This document shows, one piece after another, positions 33,886 to 43,500 of a stretch of 64,000 nucleotides of DNA (the stretch's first letter is position 1; each line of letters begins with the position of its first letter). The stretch comes from Longilinea arvoryzae. GTDB lineage: Bacteria; Chloroflexota; Anaerolineae; Anaerolineales; Anaerolineaceae. The position numbers and the translations under genes are program-made. The notes under the pieces were generated by a model. It had not been told where the DNA came from, searched no databases, and was given only the letters and a program-made list of their open reading frames with translations. The DNA lies in contig NZ_DF967972.1 of NCBI RefSeq assembly GCF_001050235.1, positions 340,020-404,019 on the forward strand, written 5' to 3'.

Positions 33886-34194
33886 CTAGCGGGTCGGTTT
33901 TAGCAGGTTGAAGACCGCCTGGTATTCAATGCCATTTTCCCGCCGGCCGACCGGCACCAGGAACAAATCCATCTCACCCAGCTCGGCGTGCCGCAAATGG
34001 TAGATATGCTGCGGTAGCATACCCTCCTCCGGGCCCAGAAAAAACAAGGAGAAAGACTGCTGGCCGGGCATCTCTTTGAGTTGCGAGACCTCCTCCAGTT
34101 CCAGGTCGACGGGTTCCGGCAGCACGTTCAACGCGCGGAAACGGGTGTGCAAACAGCCGGCGAACGCGTCCCGCGCGGGCAACTCAGCGCTCAT
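33886..34194 (-). CDS. DUF6916-like protein of the tail-collar operon, 102 aa
   Basis: A small beta-rich protein. The stretch QSFSLFFLGPEEGMLPQHIYHLRHAELGEMDLFLVPVGR (cited in part: FFLGPEEGMLPQHIY) matches the small DUF6916-type proteins that accompany MdpB-like tail-collar genes in many bacteria. It has no signal peptide or enzyme motif. Its ATG lies inside the last bases of the GNAT gene (11-bp overlap), so translation is coupled. A role as chaperone or baseplate-like partner of the collar proteins is inference. Confidence 0.65.
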   Translation of the reverse strand: MSAELPARDAFAGCLHTRFRALNVLPEPVDLELEEVSQLKEMPGQQSFSLFFLGPEEGMLPQHIYHLRHAELGEMDLFLVPVGRRENGIEYQAVFNLLKPTR

Positions 34195-34675
34195 CTCGAT
34201 CCTCCTCTGAACGCCATTCCATCTCCAGATAAATTCCGTTTTCCGAGACGGCTCGAAAACCCAGGCGTTCGTAGAGCCGCCGCGCCGGATTGAAGCTCTC
34301 GACGTGCAAGACCACGGTCTTGTGCGTCTGGCACGCCTCGTTCATCAGGTCGCGCAGAATGGCCGTGCCGGTGCCCTGGCAGCGGTATTCAGGCAGGAGG
34401 GCGATGTCCATCAAAAGCAACGTTTTCGGCTTACGCTCGACGATCAGGCGGCCAATGCGCGCGCCGCCCTGCTGAATAATAAAATATTCGGCTTCCGGAT
34501 AATAAGCGGCATAGTGGCGGGATTGGGCGTCAAACTGCATGCTCGTAAAAGCCTGTTTTTGCTCCGCGCTCCAATCGACCAGCGCCAGCTCATCGGCGCG
34601 CGTGCTGGCATAGACCGCCAGCAGAAACGGCGCGTCGTCGGTCTGAGCCGGTATGAGGATAAAGGCTGTACTCAT
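34184..34675 (-). CDS. GNAT N-acetyltransferase of the tail-collar operon, 163 aa
   Basis: GNAT motif A is DIALLPEYRCQGTGTAIL, and the fold closes with NPARRLYERLGFRAVSENGIYLEMEW. The start is 34675 (MSTAFILIPA); a longer frame to 34786 would run into the preceding gene. It lies 10 bp after the Tat-exported protein gene and overlaps the DUF6916-like gene by 11 bp, so it is part of the run. GNAT genes recur beside MdpB-like proteins, which suggests that it acetylates one of these proteins, but the sequence alone does not prove this. Confidence 0.82.
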   Translation of the reverse strand: MSTAFILIPAQTDDAPFLLAVYASTRADELALVDWSAEQKQAFTSMQFDAQSRHYAAYYPEAEYFIIQQGGARIGRLIVERKPKTLLLMDIALLPEYRCQGTGTAILRDLMNEACQTHKTVVLHVESFNPARRLYERLGFRAVSENGIYLEMEWRSEEDRDER

Positions 34676-34685
34676 GCCGGTCGAT

Positions 34686-35048
34686 TCAGGCGGCGCTGTT
34701 TCGCAGGGTGCGCCATACGCGCGCGTCCGGCGAAGAGAGCGTGAAGTGCATATTGCGCAGGCCGACCTTGGCGAATACCTGGCCATCGCGCTCCATCAGG
34801 TCCAAAACCGCGCAATGGCTGCCAAAATCAGCCGTTTGCTGCCAGGTCTGGCCATTGTCGCCCGATTCGAGCACCCGTCCATCGGCGGTGCCGCGCAGCA
34901 GCCGGCCGTTGAATGCCAGATCCACGGGCTGCGGCGCTAGAACGGCCGCCGTGACGCCGTGTACGGTTGAGGATTGAATGGCCATTCCCGCCAGCGCGCC
35001 GGTGGCAGCAGCCATGGTTTTAAGAAAGCTCCGTCGGTTCAATGACAT
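34686..35048 (-). CDS. Tat-exported single-propeller-blade protein, 120 aa
   Basis: The N-terminus SLNRRSFLKTMAAATGALAGMA is a twin-arginine export signal (RRSFLK). The mature part is short (about 90 residues) and holds one Asp-box-like unit, ESGDNGQTWQQT, so it looks like a fragment of a BNR propeller or a small stand-alone version. The start is ATG 35048; a TTG at 35054 is in frame. It is the first gene of the tail-collar run. Folded export by Tat fits a protein that assembles in the cytosol first. Function unknown. Confidence 0.65.
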   Translation of the reverse strand: MSLNRRSFLKTMAAATGALAGMAIQSSTVHGVTAAVLAPQPVDLAFNGRLLRGTADGRVLESGDNGQTWQQTADFGSHCAVLDLMERDGQVFAKVGLRNMHFTLSSPDARVWRTLRNSAA

Positions 35049-35230
35049 CTCCAATTCTGGGAGCAGAGGTAAACCGTGTAATGGATATTTACCCCCCGGA
35101 AAGATTGTTATATTTTGTTTGAAATGGGTTAGGAAATCAAATACTGATGGTTATTTTACAGCAATTTCAATTCGAGATCGTAAAATCAGGCGATTAAATT
35201 AGATGAACATCCAATGAATCTCGCTCGAGA

Positions 35231-35776
35231 TCATTCGCCCCAATTTCCAATATCGTTTTTCACATAAGCGCTGAATTCATCCGGAATGGGCAAACCAAAA
35301 TGCCGGCACAGGGCCCTGACATCCCGGTAGTCGTTCTCGTCGATGGCGTACCCGGTGTGAAATTTAACCAGCCACTCCGGGGTGATGCAGCGCACCCGTT
35401 TCCCGCCGACGGTTCCTTGCCCCAGAAGCGAGTCGAACGGATAAGGCACGCCGTGAACCAGCTTGCCGTTGGCGTCGAAGGTGTACGAATGCACATCGAT
35501 GCGGTGTCCTTCCGCGTCCCCCAGCACGAAGTTGCACTCCCAGGAGTCATCCAGCGGCACCTCGGAATAACCCCGCCCGGCCAACAGGTCGCGCAGGCGC
35601 GGCGTATCGGCATGCTGCATGGCGATATCCAGATCCGCGTGCCGGCGGGTCACCCGGCCCAACTGCGCGTCCACGGCCCAGCCGCCGTCGAGGATGACCT
35701 CGATGCCATTGTCTTCCATCCAGCCGACGAATTCGATCACGTCCTGCGCGGTCATTTCCGGATCGGATTGATCCAT
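35231..35776 (-). CDS. Nucleotidyltransferase, LinA/ANT(2'')-like, 181 aa
   Basis: A small nucleotidyltransferase of the lincosamide/aminoglycoside adenylyltransferase type. The active-site GGWAVDA (residues 31-37) and the metal-binding D-x-D in HADLDIA (Asp48, Asp50) are intact. DVHSYTF and TPEWLVKFHTGY are also family features. Substrate is not inferable; many chromosomal members are not resistance enzymes. The ATG at 35776 has a weak AGGTATCTCAC before it, and an internal ATG at 35755 is possible. It is transcribed toward the tail-collar run but is separated from it by 182 bp without a gene. Confidence 0.82.
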   Translation of the reverse strand: MDQSDPEMTAQDVIEFVGWMEDNGIEVILDGGWAVDAQLGRVTRRHADLDIAMQHADTPRLRDLLAGRGYSEVPLDDSWECNFVLGDAEGHRIDVHSYTFDANGKLVHGVPYPFDSLLGQGTVGGKRVRCITPEWLVKFHTGYAIDENDYRDVRALCRHFGLPIPDEFSAYVKNDIGNWGE

Positions 35777-36178
35777 GTGAGATACCTATCCCATCCTATA
35801 TAAAATTTTCTCAAAATGATCTCCAATCTTAGCATCAATTATAAGAATTTAATTCTTTACAAATCCAATGGATATTACCAAATATAATGTGCTATCATAA
35901 TTTTAAGGGGGCTCGTCAATACTTGTCAGTTTACAACATCTCCTTTACGAGCTCCGTATGTCACACGGGCACCCAACTGTCAGACAACCTGATCATCATA
36001 CTCATCCATCCTGACTACTTTTCCTTGAATGGCCCATTCCCCAAGCAAATCGTCCTATATCGAAGAAGGTGAAATTTCGACAAGCTAGAGTCGCACGGTA
36101 AAGATGTCTGTCTCGCCGGGTCGACTCTCAGGAAGGTGTTCGTGTCCGCAGGATTTGATCTCGAGAGGAGGGATCAAA
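35777..36178 (+). other. AT-richer intergenic region
   Basis: No convincing gene in about 400 bp between the divergent nucleotidyltransferase and the secreted lectin-like gene. A 61-codon open frame at 35887-36072 has no ribosome site or recognisable motif. AGGAGGGATCAAA at the right end belongs to the next gene. Confidence 0.6.
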
Positions 36179-37522
36179 ATGGACACCCAACTATTCAAAC
36201 GATTTCTCAAAAGGACCACTAAATATGCGACACTTCTACTATGCGCAGTAGTCGTGTTTACGCTAAATTTCGCTGGAGTCTCCTCGATGGGCTCGCCCAC
36301 CTGGAAGGATCCTTTCGACGCTCCGGTACTCCGCCCTGAATGGACCTGGATCAATGAAAATCCGGATCGGTGGAGCCTGACCGAGCAAAAGGGATCTTTG
36401 CGCATTTACACTTCACCTTATGGCGCCGGAGGAGAAAACCTGCTGCTGCAATTGGCGCCCAGTCAGGATTTTACGATTGAAACCCGCCTCCTTTTCGAAC
36501 CAACGTCGAACTTCCAAATCGCCGGGCTGGTGATCTATGAGGACTCGGAGAATTTCCTGCAATTGGGACGCGCGTACTGCGACCCGGGCATTCCTGTCTG
36601 CGTCGGCAACGGCATCTATTTTGACGATGTCTCCAATGGAGTCTGGTTCCCTGATAACTTTGCCACTCCGACAGCCAGCCCAAGCATGATCTATCTGCGG
36701 CTTGTTCGCCAGCAGAGTATCGTCACCGCTTATATCAGCGAAAATGGGACCGATTGGCGGATGATCGGCGCGCATAGCATGCCGGAAGACTTTGTGATAA
36801 ACGGAGTAGGACTGACGGCTTCGCAAAATTTCTCTTACCCCGATGTTCCACCCATTCCCGCCGACTTCGATTACTTTCACCTCAGTTGGTCGTCGCCATC
36901 TGTCATACCCAACCGCCGGGATCCCTTCAATGCTCCGGTGCTTGGCCCGCAATGGCGCTTGATTAACGAAAACCCGAGCACATGGAGCCTGACCGAGCAG
37001 AAGGGATCCTTGCGCATTTACACTTCGCCTTACGCTGCCGGGGGTGAAAACCTGGTGGTGCAATCGGCGCCCAGCCAGGACTTTGTCATCGAAACCCGCC
37101 TCCTTTTCGAACCAACGTCGAACTTCCAAATCGCCGGGCTGGTGATTTACCAGGACACAAATAATTTCCTGCAGTTGGGACGCGCCTATTGCGACCCGGG
37201 TATTCCTGTCTGCATCGGCAACGGAATCTACTTTGACAATGTTTCCGATGGAGTCTGGTTCCCAGATAACTTTGCCACTCCGACAGCCAGCCCAAGCATG
37301 ATCTATCTGCGGCTCGCCCGCCAACTGAACACGGTCGACGCTTATATCAGCGAGGACGGCAGCGTTTGGGTAAAGATAGGGTCTCATACACTGCCGGAAG
37401 ACTTCGTGATCACGGGTATCGGTCTGACAGCATCCCAGAATTTCAGTTTCCCCGATATCCCGGCCATCCCAGCCGATTTCGATTATTTCACCTTGGTCTC
37501 CGAACAGCTTAAATCCTATTGA
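36179..37522 (+). CDS. Secreted protein with duplicated concanavalin-like (DUF1349-type) module, 447 aa
   Basis: After an N-terminal export signal (hydrophobic segment about 15-33), two nearly identical modules follow, at about residues 42-240 and 248-445. Each begins W-K/R-DPF(D/N)APVL and runs through NENP, WSLTEQKGSLRIYTSP and NFQIAGLVIY to PADFDYF. They resemble the concanavalin-A-like beta-sandwich found at the C-terminus of GH43 enzymes or DUF1349 proteins, which bind sugars. No catalytic domain is attached. The two copies are so similar at the DNA level that the duplication must be recent or kept by conversion. GAGGAGGGATCAAA precedes the ATG at 36179. Confidence 0.8.
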   Translation: MDTQLFKRFLKRTTKYATLLLCAVVVFTLNFAGVSSMGSPTWKDPFDAPVLRPEWTWINENPDRWSLTEQKGSLRIYTSPYGAGGENLLLQLAPSQDFTIETRLLFEPTSNFQIAGLVIYEDSENFLQLGRAYCDPGIPVCVGNGIYFDDVSNGVWFPDNFATPTASPSMIYLRLVRQQSIVTAYISENGTDWRMIGAHSMPEDFVINGVGLTASQNFSYPDVPPIPADFDYFHLSWSSPSVIPNRRDPFNAPVLGPQWRLINENPSTWSLTEQKGSLRIYTSPYAAGGENLVVQSAPSQDFVIETRLLFEPTSNFQIAGLVIYQDTNNFLQLGRAYCDPGIPVCIGNGIYFDNVSDGVWFPDNFATPTASPSMIYLRLARQLNTVDAYISEDGSVWVKIGSHTLPEDFVITGIGLTASQNFSFPDIPAIPADFDYFTLVSEQLKSY

Positions 37523-37534
37523 GCGCCGTAAATT

Positions 37535-37590
37535 GGCTCTCTGCCCGGCGCTTGGCGGGCAGAGAGCCGGCAACGGGCCGTCGAACGGCC
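37535..37590 (+). terminator. Two-hairpin terminator after the secreted lectin-like gene
   Basis: A perfect 12-bp stem (GGCTCTCTGCCC 37535-37546 with 37557-37568) is followed by GGCCGT/ACGGCC (37576-37581 and 37585-37590) and ATTTTCC. Confidence 0.75.
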
Positions 37591-37651
37591 ATTTTCCATC
37601 GGGTGAGGAGGATTTTCTTCTCTTCACCCACCTTGAAAAGGTGGGGGCACC

Positions 37652-38353
37652 ATGAAAAGACTCTATCTTCTGAGTCTGATATTTGCGGTTCTATTTGCGC
37701 TCTTCATCCTGCTGCCGCCCTTATTGAGCACGCCTTTCGGCGAGTTTCCGCTGATGAAAACCGCGGATGTCGTCGACCTGTTCACCCCGCTGGTGCTCAT
37801 GCCGTTTTACTGGCTGCTTTTCGAGGTCAAATCCGACAGCCTGCCCGGCCGGCGTGAAGTGCTGGTTTTCATGGTCTTTGCCGCACTGTGGGTGCTGGGA
37901 CAGGGCATGCACCTGGCCGCCAACTCCATCGGCCATCTCGTCCCTGAGAATCCCACCGGCGACCTGTACCGGCTGACCTACTACTACGACGAACGCCTGG
38001 GTCACCAGCTCTGGCACGGCGGCATCCTTCTGATGATGTTTCTGCTGCTCTACCGGCAGTGGTGCTACCCCTTTGCCGGCGAAAGCGGCGGCCCGGCCCC
38101 GGGCATAATCGGTGGGATTGTATACGGGATCACCTTCTTCCTGGCCGGGATCGAAGGCGGCACGGTTGGCCTGGGCTTTACCGCCGCCATTCTGGTGACG
38201 GCCTTTGCCCTCATCTGGGGACGCAGGCAATTCCGCCACCAACCGCTGCTGGTCTTCTTCTTCGTCGCCTGCGTGGCGTTCATCCTGCTCTTTATCGGAT
38301 GGGGCATCTACTGGGGCGGGTGGCCTGAGCCCAGCAAGGTGGGCCTGCTGTAA
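37652..38353 (+). CDS. Seven-helix membrane protein, unknown, 233 aa
   Basis: I do not recognise the family. About seven hydrophobic segments are visible, the first at residues 3-25. Polar features worth noting are QGMHLAANSIGH, YYDERLGHQLWHGG and FLAGIEGGTVGLG; the repeated His and Glu/Asp within helices could bind a metal or a proton. AAGGTGGGGGCACC precedes the ATG. A terminator lies upstream and a promoter-like pair downstream, so it may be monocistronic. Confidence 0.6.
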   Translation: MKRLYLLSLIFAVLFALFILLPPLLSTPFGEFPLMKTADVVDLFTPLVLMPFYWLLFEVKSDSLPGRREVLVFMVFAALWVLGQGMHLAANSIGHLVPENPTGDLYRLTYYYDERLGHQLWHGGILLMMFLLLYRQWCYPFAGESGGPAPGIIGGIVYGITFFLAGIEGGTVGLGFTAAILVTAFALIWGRRQFRHQPLLVFFFVACVAFILLFIGWGIYWGGWPEPSKVGLL

Positions 38354-38482
38354 AACTCCGAAAAGAGTCCTCATTGTCCCCTGCGATTTGGGATCGAGTC
38401 GCCGAGTTCGTTTCAATTGCCAGAATCTTAATATTCTCTATAAGATTGCGCCTTGCATTTTGTGCTCGATTTGTTTAGAATT

Positions 38483-38512
38483 TTCACACAATTTACATCT
38501 GAATAGTATATT
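38483..38512 (+). promoter_or_regulatory. Possible promoter of the FAD oxidase gene
   Basis: TTCACA (38483-38488) and TATATT (38507-38512) are separated by 18 bp, 28 bp before the start of the next gene. Confidence 0.4.
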
Positions 38513-38539
38513 ATCTACCAGGAAAAAAGGAAACGACTT

Positions 38540-39931
38540 ATGGATTCGAACGATTCCTCTACCCTTGGCCTTGGCAGCCGGGAAATTGCCGAATTGCGGC
38601 AGATGCTCAAGGGTTCACTGATCCTACCCGGCGACGACCTTTATGACAATGCCCGCACTGTCGTTCAAGGCGCCATCGATCGCCGACCGGCGGCCATCGC
38701 GCGCGTTGCCAACGCCGCGGATGTGGCGCAGGTGATCGGATTCGCGCGTCAGAGCGGTCTGGAATTGGCCGTGCGTTCCGGCGGGCACAGCCCGGCCGGG
38801 CACGGCGTTTCGGACGGCGGCCTGGTCATCGATTTACGGGAGCTACGCACCCTGACGATCGATCCGGAAAAGCGCACTGCCTGGGCAGAAAGCGGCCTGA
38901 CCGCGGGCGAATATACCGCGGCCACCGGGGTTTACTCGCTGGCAACCGGATTTGGCGATACCGCCTCGGTCGGCATTGGCGGCATCACCCTGGGCGGCGG
39001 GGTCGGCTACCTCACCCGCAAGTACGGCCTGACCATCGATAACCTGCTGGCCGCGGACCTGGTGACCGCCGACGGGCAGCTCGTCCGCGCTGACGCCGGT
39101 GCCAACCCGGATCTTTTCTGGGCCATTCGCGGCGGCGGCGGCAACTTCGGCGTGGTCACACGCTTCCAATACAGGCTCCACCCGGTCAGCACGGCCGTGG
39201 GCGGCATGCTGATTCTGCCGGCCACGCCCGACGTGATTGCCAACTTCGTGGCCGAAGCCGAAGCCGCTCCGGAGGAGCTTACGACCGTCGCCAACGTCAT
39301 GGCTGCCCCGCCCATGCCGTTCCTGCCGCCTGAAGTCCACGGCAAGCTGGTGTTGATGGCGCTGATCCTGTATGCGGGTGACATCGAGGCCGGCGAGCGC
39401 GCCGTGGCGCGCTTTAGGGCACTGGCCAGCCCGCTGGTGGATCAGTTGCACGCCATGCGTTACGCCGAGATCTTCCAGCCCGAAGACACCAGTTTCCGCC
39501 CGGCCACCGTGGCGCGCACGCTGTACGTCGATCGCATCGATCGGGCTGCCGCCGGGATTATTCTGGATTATCTGCAGGCCTCGAACGCTCCCCTGCGCCT
39601 GGCCCAACTTCGCGTGCTGGGCGGAGCGGTGGCGCGCGTGCCCGTCGAAGAAACCGCCTATGCCCACCGCCAGGCGCGCATCCTGGTCAACCTGCTTTCG
39701 ATCTATAACGGTGAAGTGGATCGCCCGGTGCGCCAGGCATGGGTGGACCAGTTCGCCGCCGCGCTGCCGCACCAGACGGGCGGCGTGTACGTCAATTTCC
39801 TGGACGGCGCGGGCAGAAATGGAATTCACGAGGTCTATCCCGGCGAAACCGGCCAACGCCTGGCCCAGATCAAGGCTCGCCGCGATCCGGACAACCTGTT
39901 CCGCCTCAACCACAACATCAAACCGATGTAA
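38540..39931 (+). CDS. Berberine-bridge-type FAD-linked oxidase, 463 aa
   Basis: An FAD-dependent oxidoreductase of the PCMH/BBE type. The FAD domain (about 45-215) has VRSGGHSPAGHGVSDGGLVIDL, whose His is the usual covalent FAD attachment site. GIGGITLGGGVGYLTRKYGLTIDNL is the pyrophosphate-binding part. The C-terminal BBE segment ends YVNFLDG, then LAQIKARRDPDNLFRLNHNI. No cysteine is visible in the position of a second FAD bond. Family members oxidise sugars, alkaloids or phenolics; no substrate is implied here. GGAAACGACTT precedes the ATG. A VOC-family gene follows 97 bp later. Confidence 0.9.
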   Translation: MDSNDSSTLGLGSREIAELRQMLKGSLILPGDDLYDNARTVVQGAIDRRPAAIARVANAADVAQVIGFARQSGLELAVRSGGHSPAGHGVSDGGLVIDLRELRTLTIDPEKRTAWAESGLTAGEYTAATGVYSLATGFGDTASVGIGGITLGGGVGYLTRKYGLTIDNLLAADLVTADGQLVRADAGANPDLFWAIRGGGGNFGVVTRFQYRLHPVSTAVGGMLILPATPDVIANFVAEAEAAPEELTTVANVMAAPPMPFLPPEVHGKLVLMALILYAGDIEAGERAVARFRALASPLVDQLHAMRYAEIFQPEDTSFRPATVARTLYVDRIDRAAAGIILDYLQASNAPLRLAQLRVLGGAVARVPVEETAYAHRQARILVNLLSIYNGEVDRPVRQAWVDQFAAALPHQTGGVYVNFLDGAGRNGIHEVYPGETGQRLAQIKARRDPDNLFRLNHNIKPM

Positions 39932-40028
39932 CTATGTTTACGTCCGGAGGAGGGTTTGCGCAACCCGGGTTCGTCCCGCGGCCAGACCCTCCCCGACATT
40001 TCCAATCATTCCATGGAGGTTTTCTCTC

Positions 40029-40499
40029 ATGCAAAAGATCACCCCCTTCCTGTGGTTCGACGATCAGGCCGAAGAAGCGGCCCGCTTCTACACCTCGATC
40101 TTCAAGAATTCGAAAATCAACGCCATCTCCCACTACGGCGAAAGCGGCCCGCGCCCGGCTGGCATGGTGATGACCGTCTCCTTCCAACTCGAAGGCCAGG
40201 AGTTCACCGCGCTGAACGGCGGGCCCGAATTCAAATTCAACCCGGCCATTTCGCTGTACGTGGACTGCAAAACGCAGGCGGAAGTCGACTTTTTATGGGA
40301 AAAGCTGTGCGAGGGCGGCCGGCCGGATCAGTGCGGCTGGTTGACCGACCGTTACGGCATCTCCTGGCAGATCGTGCCCACGACGCTGACCGAGCTGCTG
40401 CAGGATCGGGACGCCGAAAAGGCCGGCCGCGTCATGCAGGCCATGCTCAAGATGACCAAAATCGACATCGCCGAATTGCAGCGCATTTATGCTGGATGA
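40029..40499 (+). CDS. VOC-family (PhnB/3-demethylubiquinone methyltransferase-like) protein, 156 aa
   Basis: This is a glyoxalase/bleomycin-resistance fold protein of the PhnB subgroup. KITPFLWFDDQAEEAARFYTSIF at the N-terminus and the conserved NGGPEFKFNPAIS and WLTDRYGISWQIVP stretches mark it. Such proteins bind small molecules and often metals; many are annotated as 3-demethylubiquinone 3-methyltransferases without evidence. CATGGAGG precedes the ATG at 40029; a longer frame from 39372 overlaps the oxidase gene and is not coding. It is followed by a strong terminator. Confidence 0.88.
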   Translation: MQKITPFLWFDDQAEEAARFYTSIFKNSKINAISHYGESGPRPAGMVMTVSFQLEGQEFTALNGGPEFKFNPAISLYVDCKTQAEVDFLWEKLCEGGRPDQCGWLTDRYGISWQIVPTTLTELLQDRDAEKAGRVMQAMLKMTKIDIAELQRIYAG

Positions 40500-40523
40500 A
40501 ATATTGTGCAAACTATACCAAAT

Positions 40524-40553
40524 CGAGCCGGTGTTTTCACCGGCTCGTTTCTT
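40524..40553 (+). terminator. Rho-independent terminator after the VOC gene
   Basis: CGAGCCGGTG (40524-40533) pairs perfectly with CACCGGCTCG (40538-40547) around TTTT, followed by TTTCTT. Confidence 0.88.
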
Positions 40554-40582
40554 AATTGAAACAACAGGAATTTCTTTTATCC

Positions 40583-43500
40583 TTATCGAATGATGAGTGG
40601 CAAAAAAACCTTCCTTTCATTTGGCTCCGTAGAATCAATGGTGAACTGCATCAATGGACTATTTGGGCCATATCCACTGATATTCCAGGTCTTAACTTGC
40701 CAGGAATAGACACCATTATCCAACGATATATCCGGCGTGAATGTACAGACATCAACTGTGCAATAACTCATTGCATCTACCCATTCAATATTAACATTTT
40801 CACCCTGTGCATCCTGAATGGCAAAAAGATATCTTGTTGAATTCAAGCCAGGTACCCACGTAAATGTCGGCCTGCGAATTACCAAAGTGGAATTCGGTGA
40901 GAGAAGCTGGGCTGCGTCGGGTGTATTGATACTGAAATCCACATGCAACTGCATCGTCCCTGCTCCGATTGTTAGTGGTTCGCTGATTTTTCCGGACGAC
41001 CCAGCCTCGGGGCTTGGGGTAAGATACCCATTGTATTTGCCGACCATTAGGTAATAAACATTGCTAGCGTCCAGAGTAGCCACTAATTCTGAATCCTGAT
41101 CGTGAGGAGTAATGCTTCGATCGTCGTTACATGCAACTAAAGTCAAATTGCCTCGTGACCCTGTCCACACGGCTAAAACGGTATCATAATCACTCCCGAT
41201 CGTATCTGCATGAAGAGTACCCAATTGAGCCGGCGTAAAGCTATACCAGACCGTCGCCTCAGCAGGAGCCAGATCGCAATCCAGCATCGGCTGATCATCA
41301 ATAGCTCGGGTGGCACCAAAAGTATCCAATTCTGTGGCAAACGGGGTATTGTTAATTATCACGGGTGTGTTGATGTCATCATTCAAAGGTGACGGCGTAT
41401 TCCTCACCTCGAATGTACTCATACCACTTGTCACCCCCTGCCATTTTCCTAAATAATTTAGAGTCACTTTTGAAGTCCATGTTCCGATTGCAGCATTCCC
41501 GGGGATCGTCCAGGATGTCAAACCATTCCACCCATCTCTGCTTTCTTGATATGTAAGGACATTAGTCGGGTCTAGTAGTTCCACTGTGGCGGCAATTGGT
41601 GTGACAGTCTGAATCGTGACACTCTCTGCTAACTTTAAATTATCCTTCCATTTTCCAAAGAAATGGCCTGTTTCGTTATCTTTAACGAAGATTCGCTCAT
41701 CCAAGACCTCTCGAGCGCCTTCGTGATTAATCACAGGTGCGTTCGTGGACGTTCCTGTTTTTGTTTGCGTCCATAGATCAGAAAGGTAGTTCCCATAACT
41801 GTCTTTCACACTTTGCTGGATCATTGCCTGATCACCCCGGCCGTATGGGGTTTCATATGGTTTCACATTAACTTGCAAATCTCCACCGATAAAAATATCG
41901 TTTCCTTGCCTGAACTGCTCAATTTGCAAGTTGCCATTTCCAAAGAGGTAATACCAGAAATCCTCGGTATCTTCCAGTGCCACGATGTTATCAGACCAAA
42001 AGGTCAGATCCGGCGGGAAGGAAATTACCGCGGTCTGACCATCAAACATCTCAAGACCTGTTCCAGAATTGCCCGTCCATATGATCAGATTTACACTTGG
42101 AACGGTTTGGACATGATAGTTCAGAAGAATCGCCGGGGATTGCGCCACATTATAGATATCTTCAACTTGGTCATTACCCTCCTGGACTGTAAATTTGTGA
42201 TAAGTCAGATACTTATCCGTATCGTTACTCATTTGGATCAAGTAATTATCCGGTGACGCATAGACGACAAGCGGGCTGTTTACATAAGAATAGCCAACAT
42301 AGAATTCGCTGTACTTGTTTGCGAACGCGACAGTTGAATTGATCGGATTACCCTGCAAATCCTCCAACGATACGACCGTGATTGGTAGATCTGAGGTATA
42401 TATCCCCAAATAACCAGGCCCTTGTAGATTTTCGACCGTTTTTAGAATACCCCAATCGGTAACCACAACGTTATAAACACCTGTGCTCAAGTCATTGATC
42501 AAGCCGAATCCATACTCGTCCAAATCAAAATACCGTAGGAACGCGCCTGTACCGTCAAAGACTCGACCGCTATTCGTCATTGGCCGATACCAAGGGTTGG
42601 TTGCCGTAATGCATAAAGATGTCGACGCGCAGGGAACCTGTGACATATTCATCGTCAGAGACCCACCCGTGCCATTGCCGTAGTGCGTCACACTGATCAA
42701 GTAGGTCGTATCCCTATTTGCGGTAAAGAGAATCTTGGATTGGCGCAGGTTTGGATCCGCCTCATCATCATCTCCCTGAATTGGAGAAAGAGTTCCCATG
42801 CTTCCACGCTCGAACACGTGTAGCACCGTGTCGTAATTGCTTCCAAAAGTATCCACTGAGAAGATTCCAGTCGCTGTGGGTGAGAATCTAAACCAAACAC
42901 TCGAAGCATTGTTCGACCCGATGGGATAATTGGGTTCGCCACTCTCGATCGTCGCGGCGCGTGTAGATTGGGTGACCGAATATGGCAATGTATTGATCGT
43001 TGTCGCAGCTGCTATGTTGTCATTCGCGGGTGGGCAAATCGCGGTAGTAATACTGACCGTATCACTGGCAGCGGAAAGGATCGTACCTCGGTAGGCGTAC
43101 ACAGCGTAGCTATAATTACTTTCTCCCGAAACAGAAGTATCCTGGTAGCCTGCCGAGTTACTTCCAAGTGTAGCAATCAGCGAGGTGTTGCGATAGACCT
43201 GATAACCCTGTTCATTACCGGAACTATCAACCCATAATAAATTCACCCGATTGCAAGAAGGTGATGTCACTGTGAGATTGGCTGGCTGGCCTGGACGCAC
43301 GGTGAAATTACGCGTGTTGCTAAATCCACTCTCTCCGACTGTATTTCTTGCTTTTACTCTCCAGGTATAAGAATAACCTGCCCATTGCGGGCCAAGATCC
43401 TTGCTCGTCTCATTCTGCCAACCGAAAGCCAACGTTCCGGCCGGACCGCCGGAAATTTCACCATAGAATTCATCACCCGTATCGCTCCACGAGAGGCTGA

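Noticed and set aside
35887-36072. 61-codon open frame as a small gene
   Set aside because: No ribosome site, no recognisable motif, and the composition is that of AT-rich intergenic DNA.
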